Part shown: positions 1 through 8,123 of the stretch, in pieces
How positions within the stretch are numbered: position 1 is the first letter of the stretch
Layout: every line of letters begins with the position of its first letter
Source: Pseudomonas sp. 31-12
GTDB taxonomy: Bacteria > Pseudomonadota > Gammaproteobacteria > Pseudomonadales > Pseudomonadaceae
Direction of reading: 5' to 3'
DNA: 64,000 nucleotides
NCBI RefSeq assembly: GCF_003151075.1
Contig: NZ_CP029482.1
Coordinates: 1,302,001-1,366,000, forward strand
Made by a program: the position numbers and the translations under genes
Notes under the pieces: model-generated
The model's input: only the letters and a program-made list of their open reading frames with translations
Databases searched by the model: none
Told to the model about the DNA's origin: nothing

Positions 1-168
1 CGCGGCGAAATCCAGCACCCGGCCCAATGGCGAGATCATGGAAAACTGTGGCGAAAAACGCGTTAGCAGGCGTTCAAGCGCGGACTCGTCCTGGTCCTCG
101 GCCAGCCATTGCTCGATGGCGATGTGGGCCTGGATCACTTCGTCGAAGTATTCGGTGTAGTCGGTCAT
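1..168 (-). CDS. DUF4440-like protein, N-terminal part (cut by window edge)
   Basis: Only the first 56 codons are present; the gene runs off the left edge. It starts at the ATG complementary to 166-168 with MTDYTEYFDEVIQAHIAIEQ. The pattern of an acidic helix (IEQWLAED), then LLTRFSPQFSMISPLGRVLD, fits the small NTF2-like fold proteins grouped as DUF4440, often found alone in Pseudomonas. No catalytic residues can be judged from this part. Upstream of the start lies a REP pair, so it is probably transcribed separately from the dehydrogenase gene behind it. The family call rests on sequence feel only and the role is unknown. Confidence 0.6.
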   Translation of the reverse strand, partial: MTDYTEYFDEVIQAHIAIEQWLAEDQDESALERLLTRFSPQFSMISPLGRVLDFAA

Positions 169-200
169 GGTTGTTCCTGAAATTCCGCAGAGATAGTTCA

Positions 201-277
201 GACGTCATCGCGAGCAGGTTCGCTCCCACAGTTGGAATGCATTTCCCTACGGGAGCGAGCCTGCTCGCGATGACGTC
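201..277. repeat. REP pair (REPIN, type 1)
   Basis: Two inverted copies of a REP palindrome (CATCGCGAGCAGG...CTCCCAC and its complement) face each other across a short spacer. The outer 18 bases, beginning GACGTCATCGCGAG, are perfectly complementary at the two ends. It lies between the DUF4440-like gene and the end of the dehydrogenase gene. Confidence 0.9.
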
Positions 278-286
278 GACTCGGTC

Positions 287-1111
287 TTAGAGTTGACCCT
301 TCAACCCAAACCGCTTCATCAACCCCGCCTCCAGCAACCCTTTAGGCAACAAGCCCGCCAACAACGGCAATGCCCGGCTGCCGTTGCCCAGTCGAATCAG
401 ACGCGGTGGCTTACCCTGCTGCACGGCCTTGAGCAAACCTTCGGCAAATTCCCGGGCCGGTGTCGGCTTGTCCTGAGACGCCTTGGCCCGCGCACGAATG
501 CCTTCACGCAACGGCCACCACGGTGATTGCTCGGAAATCAATTGCTCTGCCTCATGCCCGGCATTCTTGGCGAAGCTGGATGCGATTGCACCCGGCTGTA
601 CTTCCATCACGCGCACGCCGAACGGCGACAACTCCATGCGCAATGCATCGCTCAATGCATGCACCGCCGCTTTCGAGGCGCAATAGGCGCCGGCAAACGG
701 CGTGACCAATACCCCGGAAACGCTGCCGATGTTGACCACCAAACCCTTGGCACGACGCAGCACTGGAAACAGCGCGCGTGTCACACCGACAACGGCAAAC
801 ACATTGGTTTCGAACTGCCGCTGCATCGCCGGCACGCCGCCGTCGAGCAGCGGCCCCATGGCGCCGTAACCGGCATTGTTGATCAACACATCGAGGCCGC
901 CATGTTGCTGGTTGATCTGCTCGCTCAGCTGTTCGAGCGCGGCGCCGTCGTTGACGTCCAGTTGCACGGCGGTGAAACCGGCGGCGGCCAGAACAGCCAC
1001 ATCTTCAGCCTTGCGGGCGCTGGCCCAGACTTCGTATCCGGCACCTTTGAACACATCGGCGAGGGCGCGGCCAATGCCGCTGGAGCAACCGGTAATCAAC
1101 GCAACGGGCAT
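287..1111 (-). CDS. SDR family oxidoreductase
   Basis: A 274-residue classical short-chain dehydrogenase/reductase. The NAD(P)-binding glycine motif TGCSSGIG is near residues 7-14, the NNAG motif is near residue 83, and the catalytic YxxxK is visible as YCASK. I chose the ATG at 1111 (MPVALITG) because AAGGAC lies about 8 bases upstream; a TTG 18 bases earlier also opens the frame but has no better ribosome site. Such enzymes interconvert alcohols and ketones using NAD(P)H in the cytoplasm. The substrate cannot be told from sequence. The membrane-protein gene just upstream on the same strand ends 30 bases away, so the two may share a transcript. Confidence 0.85.
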   Translation of the reverse strand: MPVALITGCSSGIGRALADVFKGAGYEVWASARKAEDVAVLAAAGFTAVQLDVNDGAALEQLSEQINQQHGGLDVLINNAGYGAMGPLLDGGVPAMQRQFETNVFAVVGVTRALFPVLRRAKGLVVNIGSVSGVLVTPFAGAYCASKAAVHALSDALRMELSPFGVRVMEVQPGAIASSFAKNAGHEAEQLISEQSPWWPLREGIRARAKASQDKPTPAREFAEGLLKAVQQGKPPRLIRLGNGSRALPLLAGLLPKGLLEAGLMKRFGLKGQL

Positions 1112-1141
1112 GGCGCGGTCCTTGTGCAAAAAAAATAGGGA

Positions 1142-1606
1142 TCAGTCGGAGAAACTACCCTGCAAACGCTCGGCGCGAAACTCCAGGGTTTGCGGACGAT
1201 AGCCAGGGCGTAGCGGCGGCAGGGGCAAGCAGTCTTCCCAATTGGCGCCGGCCTGCAGTTCGCCGGGGCCGCGATAGCGCGGGGCGGCGTATTGATTGTC
1301 GGCCAGATTCACCGTATCGCCCGGCGCGTACGCGGCAACGCGCCAGCGCAACTCGGTCAGCGGCACATCGTTGCCATTGTTCATGGTCAGCTGCAACGGG
1401 CGGTCCGCCGGGCAGTGTTCGGGCGCGTAGGTGATGCGTAACTCCAGGCGCGCCAGTTGCTTGACCTCGCGGCTGTCCATCCAGATCACCCACGTGGCCA
1501 CCAGACCCAGGCCGATGGCGGCCGCCACAGAGACGGGCAACGCCTTGGCCGGGTAGCGCAGCAATAAAATCAGCCAGGTGATGACCAGCAGGACGCCGAT
1601 GAACAT
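1142..1606 (-). CDS. Small conserved membrane protein, function unknown
   Basis: A 154-residue protein with two hydrophobic segments at the N terminus (roughly residues 1-17 and 23-42, MFIGVLLVITWLILLLRYPA then VSVAAAIGLGLVATWVIW). A soluble domain follows with two cysteines (EHCPADRP and WEDCLPLPPL). The soluble part reads as a beta-rich extracytoplasmic domain (LELRITYAP, LQLTMNNGNDVPLTELRWRV). I do not recognise a named family. It sits directly before the SDR gene in the same direction and may be co-transcribed with it. Its start ATG at 1606 has AGGAGCG about 9 bases upstream (complement of 1611-1620). Confidence 0.65.
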   Translation of the reverse strand: MFIGVLLVITWLILLLRYPAKALPVSVAAAIGLGLVATWVIWMDSREVKQLARLELRITYAPEHCPADRPLQLTMNNGNDVPLTELRWRVAAYAPGDTVNLADNQYAAPRYRGPGELQAGANWEDCLPLPPLRPGYRPQTLEFRAERLQGSFSD

Positions 1607-1699
1607 ATTTGAACGCTCCTTGAACTCATGACCACCATCCTACCGAACGGCTGCCGGAATGGACATTCACGGATCAACGGCGATCACCGTTGGTCGGTA

Positions 1700-1715
1700 C
1701 TGTAATTTCTGACAG
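1700..1715. promoter_or_regulatory. LexA-like box before the TccC/Rhs gene (site A)
   Basis: CTGT-AATTTCTG-ACAG, flanked by TA on both sides so that TACTGT and ACAGTA form a 6+6 dyad. This matches the SOS box consensus CTGT-N8-ACAG used by E. coli and Pseudomonas LexA1. It lies 57 bases upstream of the ATG of the TccC-like gene. The match is seen directly; binding by LexA is inferred. Confidence 0.6.
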
Positions 1716-1772
1716 TAGCCAGCCCTGAGCACGCGAAGTTAGATAACCGCAGGCAAACAGGGACGAATCGGC

Positions 1773-4523
1773 ATGCAGGCTGCGGCAGTGGGAATGCACT
1801 ACAACACCCCCCGATTGTTCGCCGTCGATCCGCGAGGACTGTCGATCCGTTACGTGGATTACTGGCGCGAGGTCGAGGGTGCCCCGGCTCAGGCTCGCAT
1901 CAACCGCACCTTGCACAATGCCGCTGGGGGCACGGTAAAACAGTGGGATTCACGGCTCTGGCGGCTACAGCAACAAGAGCCGATGGCGCCCGCCAATCTC
2001 ACGACCGTGCATTCGCTGACCGGTCATCCCGTCTGCACGGTCAGTGTCGATGCCGGCTCACAGACCAGCCTTCTCGGCCCGGCCAAGGAAGTGCTGCAAG
2101 GCTGGGACAGTCGCGGTACCCGACGCGAGATTCACTACGACGACCGGCTTCGCCCTGTGGCCGTATTCGAGCACGTTGCCACGCAGCCACCCCGATGTAC
2201 CGAACGTATGGAATACGGTGGCGCCGATCCGGTTAACCGCGATCGTAATCAATGCGGGCAGTTGATTCGTCAGGACAGTCCCGGCGGGACCGTGCTGTTC
2301 GAGGCGTTTGCGATCGCCGGCCAATGCACCCGGCACATTCAGCACTTCACCCTTGACGCCGTTGCACCGGATTGGCCGGAGCCGATAGCCGATCGACAAA
2401 CACTGCTGGAGCCGGGCGAGGGTGCCGTTTCGACGTGGCGTTACGGGCCGCTGGGGAATGTGCTGGAAACGGTCGATGCCCGGCAGAACTGCCAGGCCTT
2501 CGCCTTCACCCTTGATGCCCGGCTACGCCAAAGCGCCTTGAAGCTGGCCGGCAAAACCACTTGGCAAACACTGGTCAGCGAGATCGAGTACAACGCCGAC
2601 GGACAGACCCTGCGCGAAGTCGCGGGTAACGGCGTACGAACAATGCTCACGTATGGCCCCGAGGATGGTCGCCTGCTGGAGCGGCGAGCGGACAGTGATC
2701 GCGCCGGATTGCTGCAGCATCTGTTCTACAGCTACGACCGAATGGGCAACGTGCTGAGTATCGAAGACAAGGCACTGCCGGTGCGCTACTTCAACAACCA
2801 GCGTATTGATCCCGTCAGTCGCTTTATCTACGACAGTCTTTATCAGTTGATCCGGGCGTTTGGCTGGGAGGCGGGCGGTCCCAACCAGGGGCCGGAATCG
2901 GTCGGTCGTACTGATCCGGCAGCGGTCAGCAATTACCAGCAGACCTACCGCTACGACGAGGGCAGCAACCTGCTGAAGTTGACGCATGTCGGCGCACAAA
3001 ACCCTGGCCGTGAATTGACCGCCGCGCGTTACAGCAATCGCTGCCTGCCCTGGCGCAACGGTGTGCCGCCGACGGAAGAGGACATCGCCGCTGCATTCGA
3101 TGCCAACGGTAATTTACTGGAGCTGGACCCGGGGCGGTTTCTGACCTGGAATCTGCGTAATGAACTGGCGTCGGTCTGCCCGGTGGAACGCGCGTCCGGG
3201 CGCAATGACTGTGAGCTCTATCTCTACGATGGCGGCGGTCAGCGGGTGCGCAAAATTCGTTCGTTGCAGACCAATGCCCGGACCGTGACCGCCGAAGTGC
3301 GCTACTTGTCGGGGCTGGAACTTCGCACCGACAGCGGCACAGGGAAGGTGCGACAGGTCATCACCGCGCAGGCCGGGCTCAATAGTGTTCGGGTGCTGCA
3401 TTGGGAAAGCGCTCCACCGTCAGGCGTCAACGATCAGTACCGCTTCACCCTGATCGATCACCTCAACTCCTGCAACGTGGAACTGACCGACGATGCGCAA
3501 ATCATCAGTCAGGAAACTTACTACCCCTTTGGCGCAACAGCTTGGTCTGCCGGCCCGAACGACACCGATGGGGATTACAAAACAGATCGGTATTCGGGGA
3601 AGGAGCGAGATGCGACGGGGCTTTATTACTACGGGTACCGCTATTACATCCCGTGGTTGCAGCGTTGGCTGAATCCAGATCCGGCGGGGGATGTCGATGG
3701 TCTGAATTTGTACTTGATGGTGTTGAACAATCCGATGACGTTCATTGATTCATTCGGCCTGCAACACGATGTAGTGGGGGACTACGAAATCGAAGTTGGC
3801 ACGTTTCTACGGATCGGATTGAAAGTTAAGGCAATGGTCGCAAAAGTCGTGATGTTTGACGAAAAAACTGAAAAGTACAAACCCAGCTCAGGGTTCAAAG
3901 CGGTGGAAGTGGGGGTGGACGTTGAATACGCCGTTGGCAAGGATGAGCTGAAACGCAGCTTGAAGGAGTACAAGCGTGTGTTCAAACATGCGTCGAGGAT
4001 GTTTCCGGATTCCAGCTCCGGAGAGACCCGGGTGAATCTGGAGCTTGGGGAAGCGATCTCTTCCAACATGTTGGAGTTGGCGGAGTCGGTTTTTCAGAAG
4101 ACCCAGACTATCGAGCCGGATTCTGGAAGTGCCAGGCCACAGAAAGTCCACGAGAACAGGTTCTTCGCAATTCTGAAAAAAGAGGACAAGCTGAAATCTG
4201 CGGGAACCAGGCAAATCTACGCAATCGCGGCGATTTCCACCACGACGAGCAAGGGGGCTGCCAGCAATGATACTGAGGCAACGGTAGAGTTCTTGGTGGC
4301 TAACCCAGCCTCTCAGCTGACGGCGAACGAACTGAGAATAGCCGCGGACGCCGGGGTCATGTCGAAAGAGGTCTCGAATGTACGAGGCGTGGGCAACTTT
4401 TTGACACTCAAATCGTTGAGCAAGATAAACAAGGCCAGCAAGGTGGTAAAAATCAAAACGCATGCAATCAACCCAAGGTCAGCAGCCATTGCCTCGAGAT
4501 CGGGTGCCAAATGGAAGGGATAA
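1773..4523 (+). CDS. TccC/Rhs-type toxin with variable C-terminal tail
   Basis: A 916-residue Rhs/YD-repeat protein. The N terminus (RLFAVDPRGLSIR ... DSRLWRLQQQ) and the core end (GYRYYIPWLQRWLNPDPAG, VDGLNLYLMVLNNP) resemble the TccC (C) component of insecticidal toxin complexes rather than long polymorphic Rhs proteins. In that family the YD-repeat shell encloses the C-terminal effector, which is cut off at the conserved end of the core. Here the usual closing DPxG reads DSFG near residue 659. The roughly 255-residue tail after it is lower in GC and unlike the core; its end has a GNAT-like pattern (see findings). No tcA or tcB partner gene and no immunity gene lies beside it. The start ATG has AGGGA about 9 bases upstream, and a LexA-like box sits before it. 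Confidence 0.8.
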   Translation: MQAAAVGMHYNTPRLFAVDPRGLSIRYVDYWREVEGAPAQARINRTLHNAAGGTVKQWDSRLWRLQQQEPMAPANLTTVHSLTGHPVCTVSVDAGSQTSLLGPAKEVLQGWDSRGTRREIHYDDRLRPVAVFEHVATQPPRCTERMEYGGADPVNRDRNQCGQLIRQDSPGGTVLFEAFAIAGQCTRHIQHFTLDAVAPDWPEPIADRQTLLEPGEGAVSTWRYGPLGNVLETVDARQNCQAFAFTLDARLRQSALKLAGKTTWQTLVSEIEYNADGQTLREVAGNGVRTMLTYGPEDGRLLERRADSDRAGLLQHLFYSYDRMGNVLSIEDKALPVRYFNNQRIDPVSRFIYDSLYQLIRAFGWEAGGPNQGPESVGRTDPAAVSNYQQTYRYDEGSNLLKLTHVGAQNPGRELTAARYSNRCLPWRNGVPPTEEDIAAAFDANGNLLELDPGRFLTWNLRNELASVCPVERASGRNDCELYLYDGGGQRVRKIRSLQTNARTVTAEVRYLSGLELRTDSGTGKVRQVITAQAGLNSVRVLHWESAPPSGVNDQYRFTLIDHLNSCNVELTDDAQIISQETYYPFGATAWSAGPNDTDGDYKTDRYSGKERDATGLYYYGYRYYIPWLQRWLNPDPAGDVDGLNLYLMVLNNPMTFIDSFGLQHDVVGDYEIEVGTFLRIGLKVKAMVAKVVMFDEKTEKYKPSSGFKAVEVGVDVEYAVGKDELKRSLKEYKRVFKHASRMFPDSSSGETRVNLELGEAISSNMLELAESVFQKTQTIEPDSGSARPQKVHENRFFAILKKEDKLKSAGTRQIYAIAAISTTTSKGAASNDTEATVEFLVANPASQLTANELRIAADAGVMSKEVSNVRGVGNFLTLKSLSKINKASKVVKIKTHAINPRSAAIASRSGAKWKG

Positions 4524-4526
4524 TAA

Positions 4527-4594
4527 AAAAAGCCCCCACCCAACCCGCTGCGGATAGGGAAAACGCAGCGGACTGGACGGGGGCTTCTGGTTTT
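4527..4594. terminator. Bidirectional terminator between tccC-like gene and algA
   Basis: Stem AGCCCCC (4531-4537) pairs with GGGGGCT (4579-4585). An inner hairpin CCGCTGCG/CGCAGCGG lies inside. A-rich DNA on the left and a T-rich stretch on the right would serve transcripts arriving from both sides. Confidence 0.8.
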
Positions 4595-4603
4595 GCTTAA
4601 CGC

Positions 4604-6055
4604 TTACTGCGCGATGGTTTTCACCGACACGCCGCGTTCGATCGGGGTGGAGCGACCGTAGATATCTTCAAAGCGCTCGATATCGTCTTCGCCCAGGTAG
4701 CTGCCCGATTGCACTTCGATGATCTCGAGTGGAATCTTGCCCGGGTTGCGCAGACGGTGAACCGAAGCGATCGGGATGTAGGTCGACTGGTTCTCGCAGA
4801 GCAGGAACACGTTTTCGTCGCAGGTTACTTCGGCGGTGCCGCTGACCACGATCCAGTGTTCGGCGCGGTGGTGGTGCATTTGCAGCGACAGGCACGCGCC
4901 CGGCTTGACCGAGATGTGCTTGACCTGGAAACGGCCGCCCATGTCGACCGAGTCGTAGGAGCCCCACGGACGATAGACTTCGCAGTGGTTCTGGGTTTCG
5001 GTGCGGCCCTGTTCGTTCAGGGTGTTGACCATTTGTTTTACGCCTTGGACCGAGTCCTTGTGGGCGATCATCATGGCGTCCTTGGTTTCGACGACCACGA
5101 TGTTTTCCAGGCCGATCACCGACACCAGTTTGCCGTTGCCGTGGATCATGCAGTTTTTGCTGTCCTGAATGACCACGTCGCCTTTGGTGACGTTACCGTT
5201 GACGTCTTTGTCATTCACTTCCCACAGCGACGCCCAGCAACCGACATCGCTCCAGCCGGCGGTCAGCGGTACGACGCAGGCGCGCTGGGTTTTTTCCATT
5301 ACCGAGTAGTCGATGGAATTGTCCGGGCAGCAGGCGAACGTGGCTTCGTCGATGGTGACGGTGTCGGCATCCTGTTCGCTGCGCTCAAGCGTCAGCAGGC
5401 AGGTGTCGTAGATGTCCGGATCGTGCTTTTTCAGCTCTTCCAGGAAGCGGCTGGCGCGGAACAGGAACATACCGCTGTTCCAGAAATAGCCGCCGGACTG
5501 GACGAACTCGGTGGCGCGTTTCACGTCCGGTTTTTCGACGAAGTGCGAGACGCGGCTGACGCCTTCGGGCAGCAGCGAGTCGTTGGTGGACTTGATGTAG
5601 CCGTAGCCGGTTTCCGGTTTGGTGGCCGGTACGCCGAACAGCACCATTTCGCCGTTTTCGGCCGCGACGGTGGCCAGGGCCAAGGCGCGTTGCAAGGCTT
5701 TCTGGTCGTCCAGTACGTGGTCGGCCGGCAGCACCAGCATCAACTCGTCACGACCTTCGTTGACCAGCATCATCGCGGTCAGGGCCACGGCCGGCGCCGT
5801 GTTGCGGCCGAACGGTTCCATCAGGATGCGCTGGGTTTCCAGTTTACGGTTGGTCAACTGCTCGTTGACGATGAAGCGGTGGTCTTTGTTGCAAACCACG
5901 ATCGGGGTGTCCATGCCTTCAAACACCAGGCGTTCCAGGGTTTGCTGGAACAGCGTGTGTTCGCCGGTCAGGGCGAGGAACTGTTTAGGGAACTGCTTAC
6001 GGGAAAGCGGCCAAAGACGTGAGCCGCTACCACCTGACAAGATCACCGGAATCAT
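4604..6055 (-). CDS. algA: Mannose-1-phosphate guanylyltransferase / mannose-6-phosphate isomerase
   Basis: A 483-residue bifunctional enzyme of alginate precursor supply. It converts fructose-6-phosphate to mannose-6-phosphate and later makes GDP-mannose from mannose-1-phosphate. The nucleotidyltransferase signature GGSGSRLWPLSRKQFPKQFL is at residues 8-27 and FVEKPD near residue 175. The C-terminal type II isomerase cupin shows QMHHHRAEHW, whose histidines are the expected metal ligands. It is the last gene of the alginate operon, as in P. aeruginosa, and ends at a bidirectional terminator. A REP pair separates it from algF. Length fits the family (about 480 residues). Confidence 0.96.
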   Translation of the reverse strand: MIPVILSGGSGSRLWPLSRKQFPKQFLALTGEHTLFQQTLERLVFEGMDTPIVVCNKDHRFIVNEQLTNRKLETQRILMEPFGRNTAPAVALTAMMLVNEGRDELMLVLPADHVLDDQKALQRALALATVAAENGEMVLFGVPATKPETGYGYIKSTNDSLLPEGVSRVSHFVEKPDVKRATEFVQSGGYFWNSGMFLFRASRFLEELKKHDPDIYDTCLLTLERSEQDADTVTIDEATFACCPDNSIDYSVMEKTQRACVVPLTAGWSDVGCWASLWEVNDKDVNGNVTKGDVVIQDSKNCMIHGNGKLVSVIGLENIVVVETKDAMMIAHKDSVQGVKQMVNTLNEQGRTETQNHCEVYRPWGSYDSVDMGGRFQVKHISVKPGACLSLQMHHHRAEHWIVVSGTAEVTCDENVFLLCENQSTYIPIASVHRLRNPGKIPLEIIEVQSGSYLGEDDIERFEDIYGRSTPIERGVSVKTIAQ

Positions 6056-6151
6056 GTTGTTACTCCTTGAAAATCGTATGGGTCAGAGCTACTGCGTTCT
6101 GTCGTTTCACTCTTGTTCTTATTCCGTGTCCCGACTGACATCCCGGTCCTT

Positions 6152-6240
6152 GTGGGAGCTGGCTTGCCTGCGATGGCATCACCTCGGTCTGTCTGCTGTA
6201 CCGAGTCGTCTGCATCGCGGGCAAGCCCGGCTCCCACAGG
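6152..6240. repeat. REP pair between algF and algA (type 1)
   Basis: GTGGGAGCTGGCTTGCC faces its inverted partner GGGCAAGCCCGGCTCCCAC across a spacer of about 50 bases. It lies inside the alginate transcription unit, between the algF stop and the algA start. Confidence 0.85.
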
Positions 6241-6265
6241 GGGCGGGGTCAACCGGGAAAATGTG

Positions 6266-6919
6266 TTAGCGCGTCGAAACCGGGCGTTTTACCCAGACTG
6301 GCGACAGGCTGCTGCCTTTGCCTGTGACGTACAGCACGGCGGCTTCACCGCGTTCCAGGGCAACCGGTTTCACGTCGCCGACTTTGGTGGCGCCGTCATA
6401 CAGGGCCAGGCTGACTTTGACCGGGTTGATTTCACGCTCGCCACGGCCCTTGGCCGCTACGGACGGAACCACTTCGGTCTTGCCGTCAGCAGTTTTCAGG
6501 GTCAGGGCCTTGTCGCTGAGGTTCTGTACGCGAACCAGGGATTTCTGCTTGTTCTTGAACGGCGGCTCTTCGATCAGTTGCGGCGCGCCGCTGGCGTTGT
6601 TGACCAGGGTGTAATAGTGGTCGCCGGCCAGTTTCACCGGCAGCGTCTGGCTGCCGACCTTGGCGCTGTAGTCGCCGCCCGGCATGAAGCTGAAGTCGGT
6701 GCTGGACAGCGGCGCGACTTCGGCCAGGTTGGTGCTGCCGACGGTGGCGCTGACTTCAGCGTTACCGGCGTTGTAGACACGGACGAAGCTCGAACCTTTC
6801 GGTGCAGTCGGGCCGTAGAGTGCAGCGTCACCAGCAAAGGCGGACATCGATAACACGCTCATGCCAGCAACAAGTGCAAAGGTCTTGGCGAGACGGCGAG
6901 GAGTAGTAGTGAAAGTCAT
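6266..6919 (-). CDS. algF: Alginate O-acetylation protein AlgF
   Basis: A 217-residue periplasmic protein needed, with AlgI, AlgJ and AlgX, for O-acetylating mannuronate residues of alginate. A signal peptide is visible (basic start, hydrophobic core, AFAG near residue 29), followed by DAALYGPTAPKGSSFVRVYN, typical of AlgF. Length matches the P. aeruginosa protein (216). It lies directly after algJ in the operon and is followed by a REP pair before algA. AlgF has no known catalytic motif; the family role is structural or adaptor-like. Confidence 0.95.
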   Translation of the reverse strand: MTFTTTPRRLAKTFALVAGMSVLSMSAFAGDAALYGPTAPKGSSFVRVYNAGNAEVSATVGSTNLAEVAPLSSTDFSFMPGGDYSAKVGSQTLPVKLAGDHYYTLVNNASGAPQLIEEPPFKNKQKSLVRVQNLSDKALTLKTADGKTEVVPSVAAKGRGEREINPVKVSLALYDGATKVGDVKPVALERGEAAVLYVTGKGSSLSPVWVKRPVSTR

Positions 6920-6936
6920 GGTAGTACCTCTCTCTT

Positions 6937-8112
6937 TCAGTTTTGCGCCCGGTCGGGCGTCTCGGATTTAGTGTTTGCGGCTACGTTTTGTTGGCGGGCG
7001 CCGGCTTCTTTGAGCTCTGCGACCCACTGCGGGTCGGCGTCGCCGATTTCGTTGTTCACAGGCAGATAACGTTCAGGAAACTCCCAGATCAGCACCTGTG
7101 GCGGGCTGTTCTTGAAAGCATCACTTTTCAGGTAGCTGAGCATCGGCAGAATCGGGCCGTGGCCGTCTTCGGCGTAATTGACCACGTCGCTGTTCAGCGC
7201 TTGTTTCAGCGCACCGACGAAGTTCCAGTTCGGGTTGGCGCTGTAGCTGGTGCCGATCAGGGCCACCGGCACTTCAGTGTTGGCGAACAGCGCGTCATCA
7301 CCGGCAGGCTGGTCTTGCGCGACCACGGTGTTGCGCTTTTGCAACGGTTCGGTCTTCGGCATCAGGTTTTCGAACAGCGGGTCCAGCGGCAGGAACAACC
7401 GCAGGTCGCCCTTGTGCGTGACTTTCTCCGCAGGTTCAGTGACGAAGCGTTGCGGCTCGCCGCTGAGCGGGGTCTTCTCGGCAATGGTCTTGGCCAGAGT
7501 CTCGGCGGCGATTTGTGCGCCTTCCGGGGTCCAGTGAGTGTCGGTTCGCAGGAACACTTGCTGACCGTCGAGCTTGGCGTGGAGCATCGGACCGAACAGG
7601 TCGGGCGCGATGATCTTGTTGGCCGCCACACGAGCGTGGAAGTCTTCATAGAGGTTGGCGTGAATGCTCGAAGGCTTCACTTGGCCCAGGTGTTCCGGGT
7701 ACAGGCGAGTCTTGGCCGGCACGATCGCCATCACCAGTTTCACGCCTTTGGCCTTGAGTTCCTGACGTACGCCTTCTACGAGCGCGTAGTTGCCTTGCAG
7801 GTTCAACTCTTCGTTGACGATCGGGTTGAATTCTTCATCGCTGTACAACCATTGATCGCGGCCGAGCACGACGCCCGGACGACCTTCGTTGAACAGTTTG
7901 AAATCCAGCGCAGCCCAAAGGTTGGTGCCCAGGCGCTTGATCGGGAACTCTTCGTCGTAATGCGTTTCCACGGCTTTGGCCCAGCGGCCATTGAGCACTG
8001 TCGCGTCGGCGTTGGTGCTGAAGCCGAAGAAGCTGCGCGTCGACCACAGGCCCAGCACCAGCAGGGTCACCATGAACAGGGCGATGTAGAAGATACGTAA
8101 TGAGCGGGTCAT
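6937..8112 (-). CDS. algJ: Alginate O-acetyltransferase AlgJ
   Basis: A 391-residue SGNH-like acetyltransferase anchored by an N-terminal membrane segment (FYIALFMVTLLVLGLW, about residues 8-23). It acts in the periplasm to move acetyl groups toward alginate. The catalytic motifs are present: GTSYS carries the nucleophilic serine, and DTHWTPEGA carries the Asp-x-His pair. It is paralogous to AlgX, encoded further upstream in the same operon. The gene begins 11 bases after the algI stop, so the two are probably translationally linked. Length is the same as in P. aeruginosa. Confidence 0.95.
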   Translation of the reverse strand: MTRSLRIFYIALFMVTLLVLGLWSTRSFFGFSTNADATVLNGRWAKAVETHYDEEFPIKRLGTNLWAALDFKLFNEGRPGVVLGRDQWLYSDEEFNPIVNEELNLQGNYALVEGVRQELKAKGVKLVMAIVPAKTRLYPEHLGQVKPSSIHANLYEDFHARVAANKIIAPDLFGPMLHAKLDGQQVFLRTDTHWTPEGAQIAAETLAKTIAEKTPLSGEPQRFVTEPAEKVTHKGDLRLFLPLDPLFENLMPKTEPLQKRNTVVAQDQPAGDDALFANTEVPVALIGTSYSANPNWNFVGALKQALNSDVVNYAEDGHGPILPMLSYLKSDAFKNSPPQVLIWEFPERYLPVNNEIGDADPQWVAELKEAGARQQNVAANTKSETPDRAQN

Positions 8113-8123
8113 GGTCAGATCCC

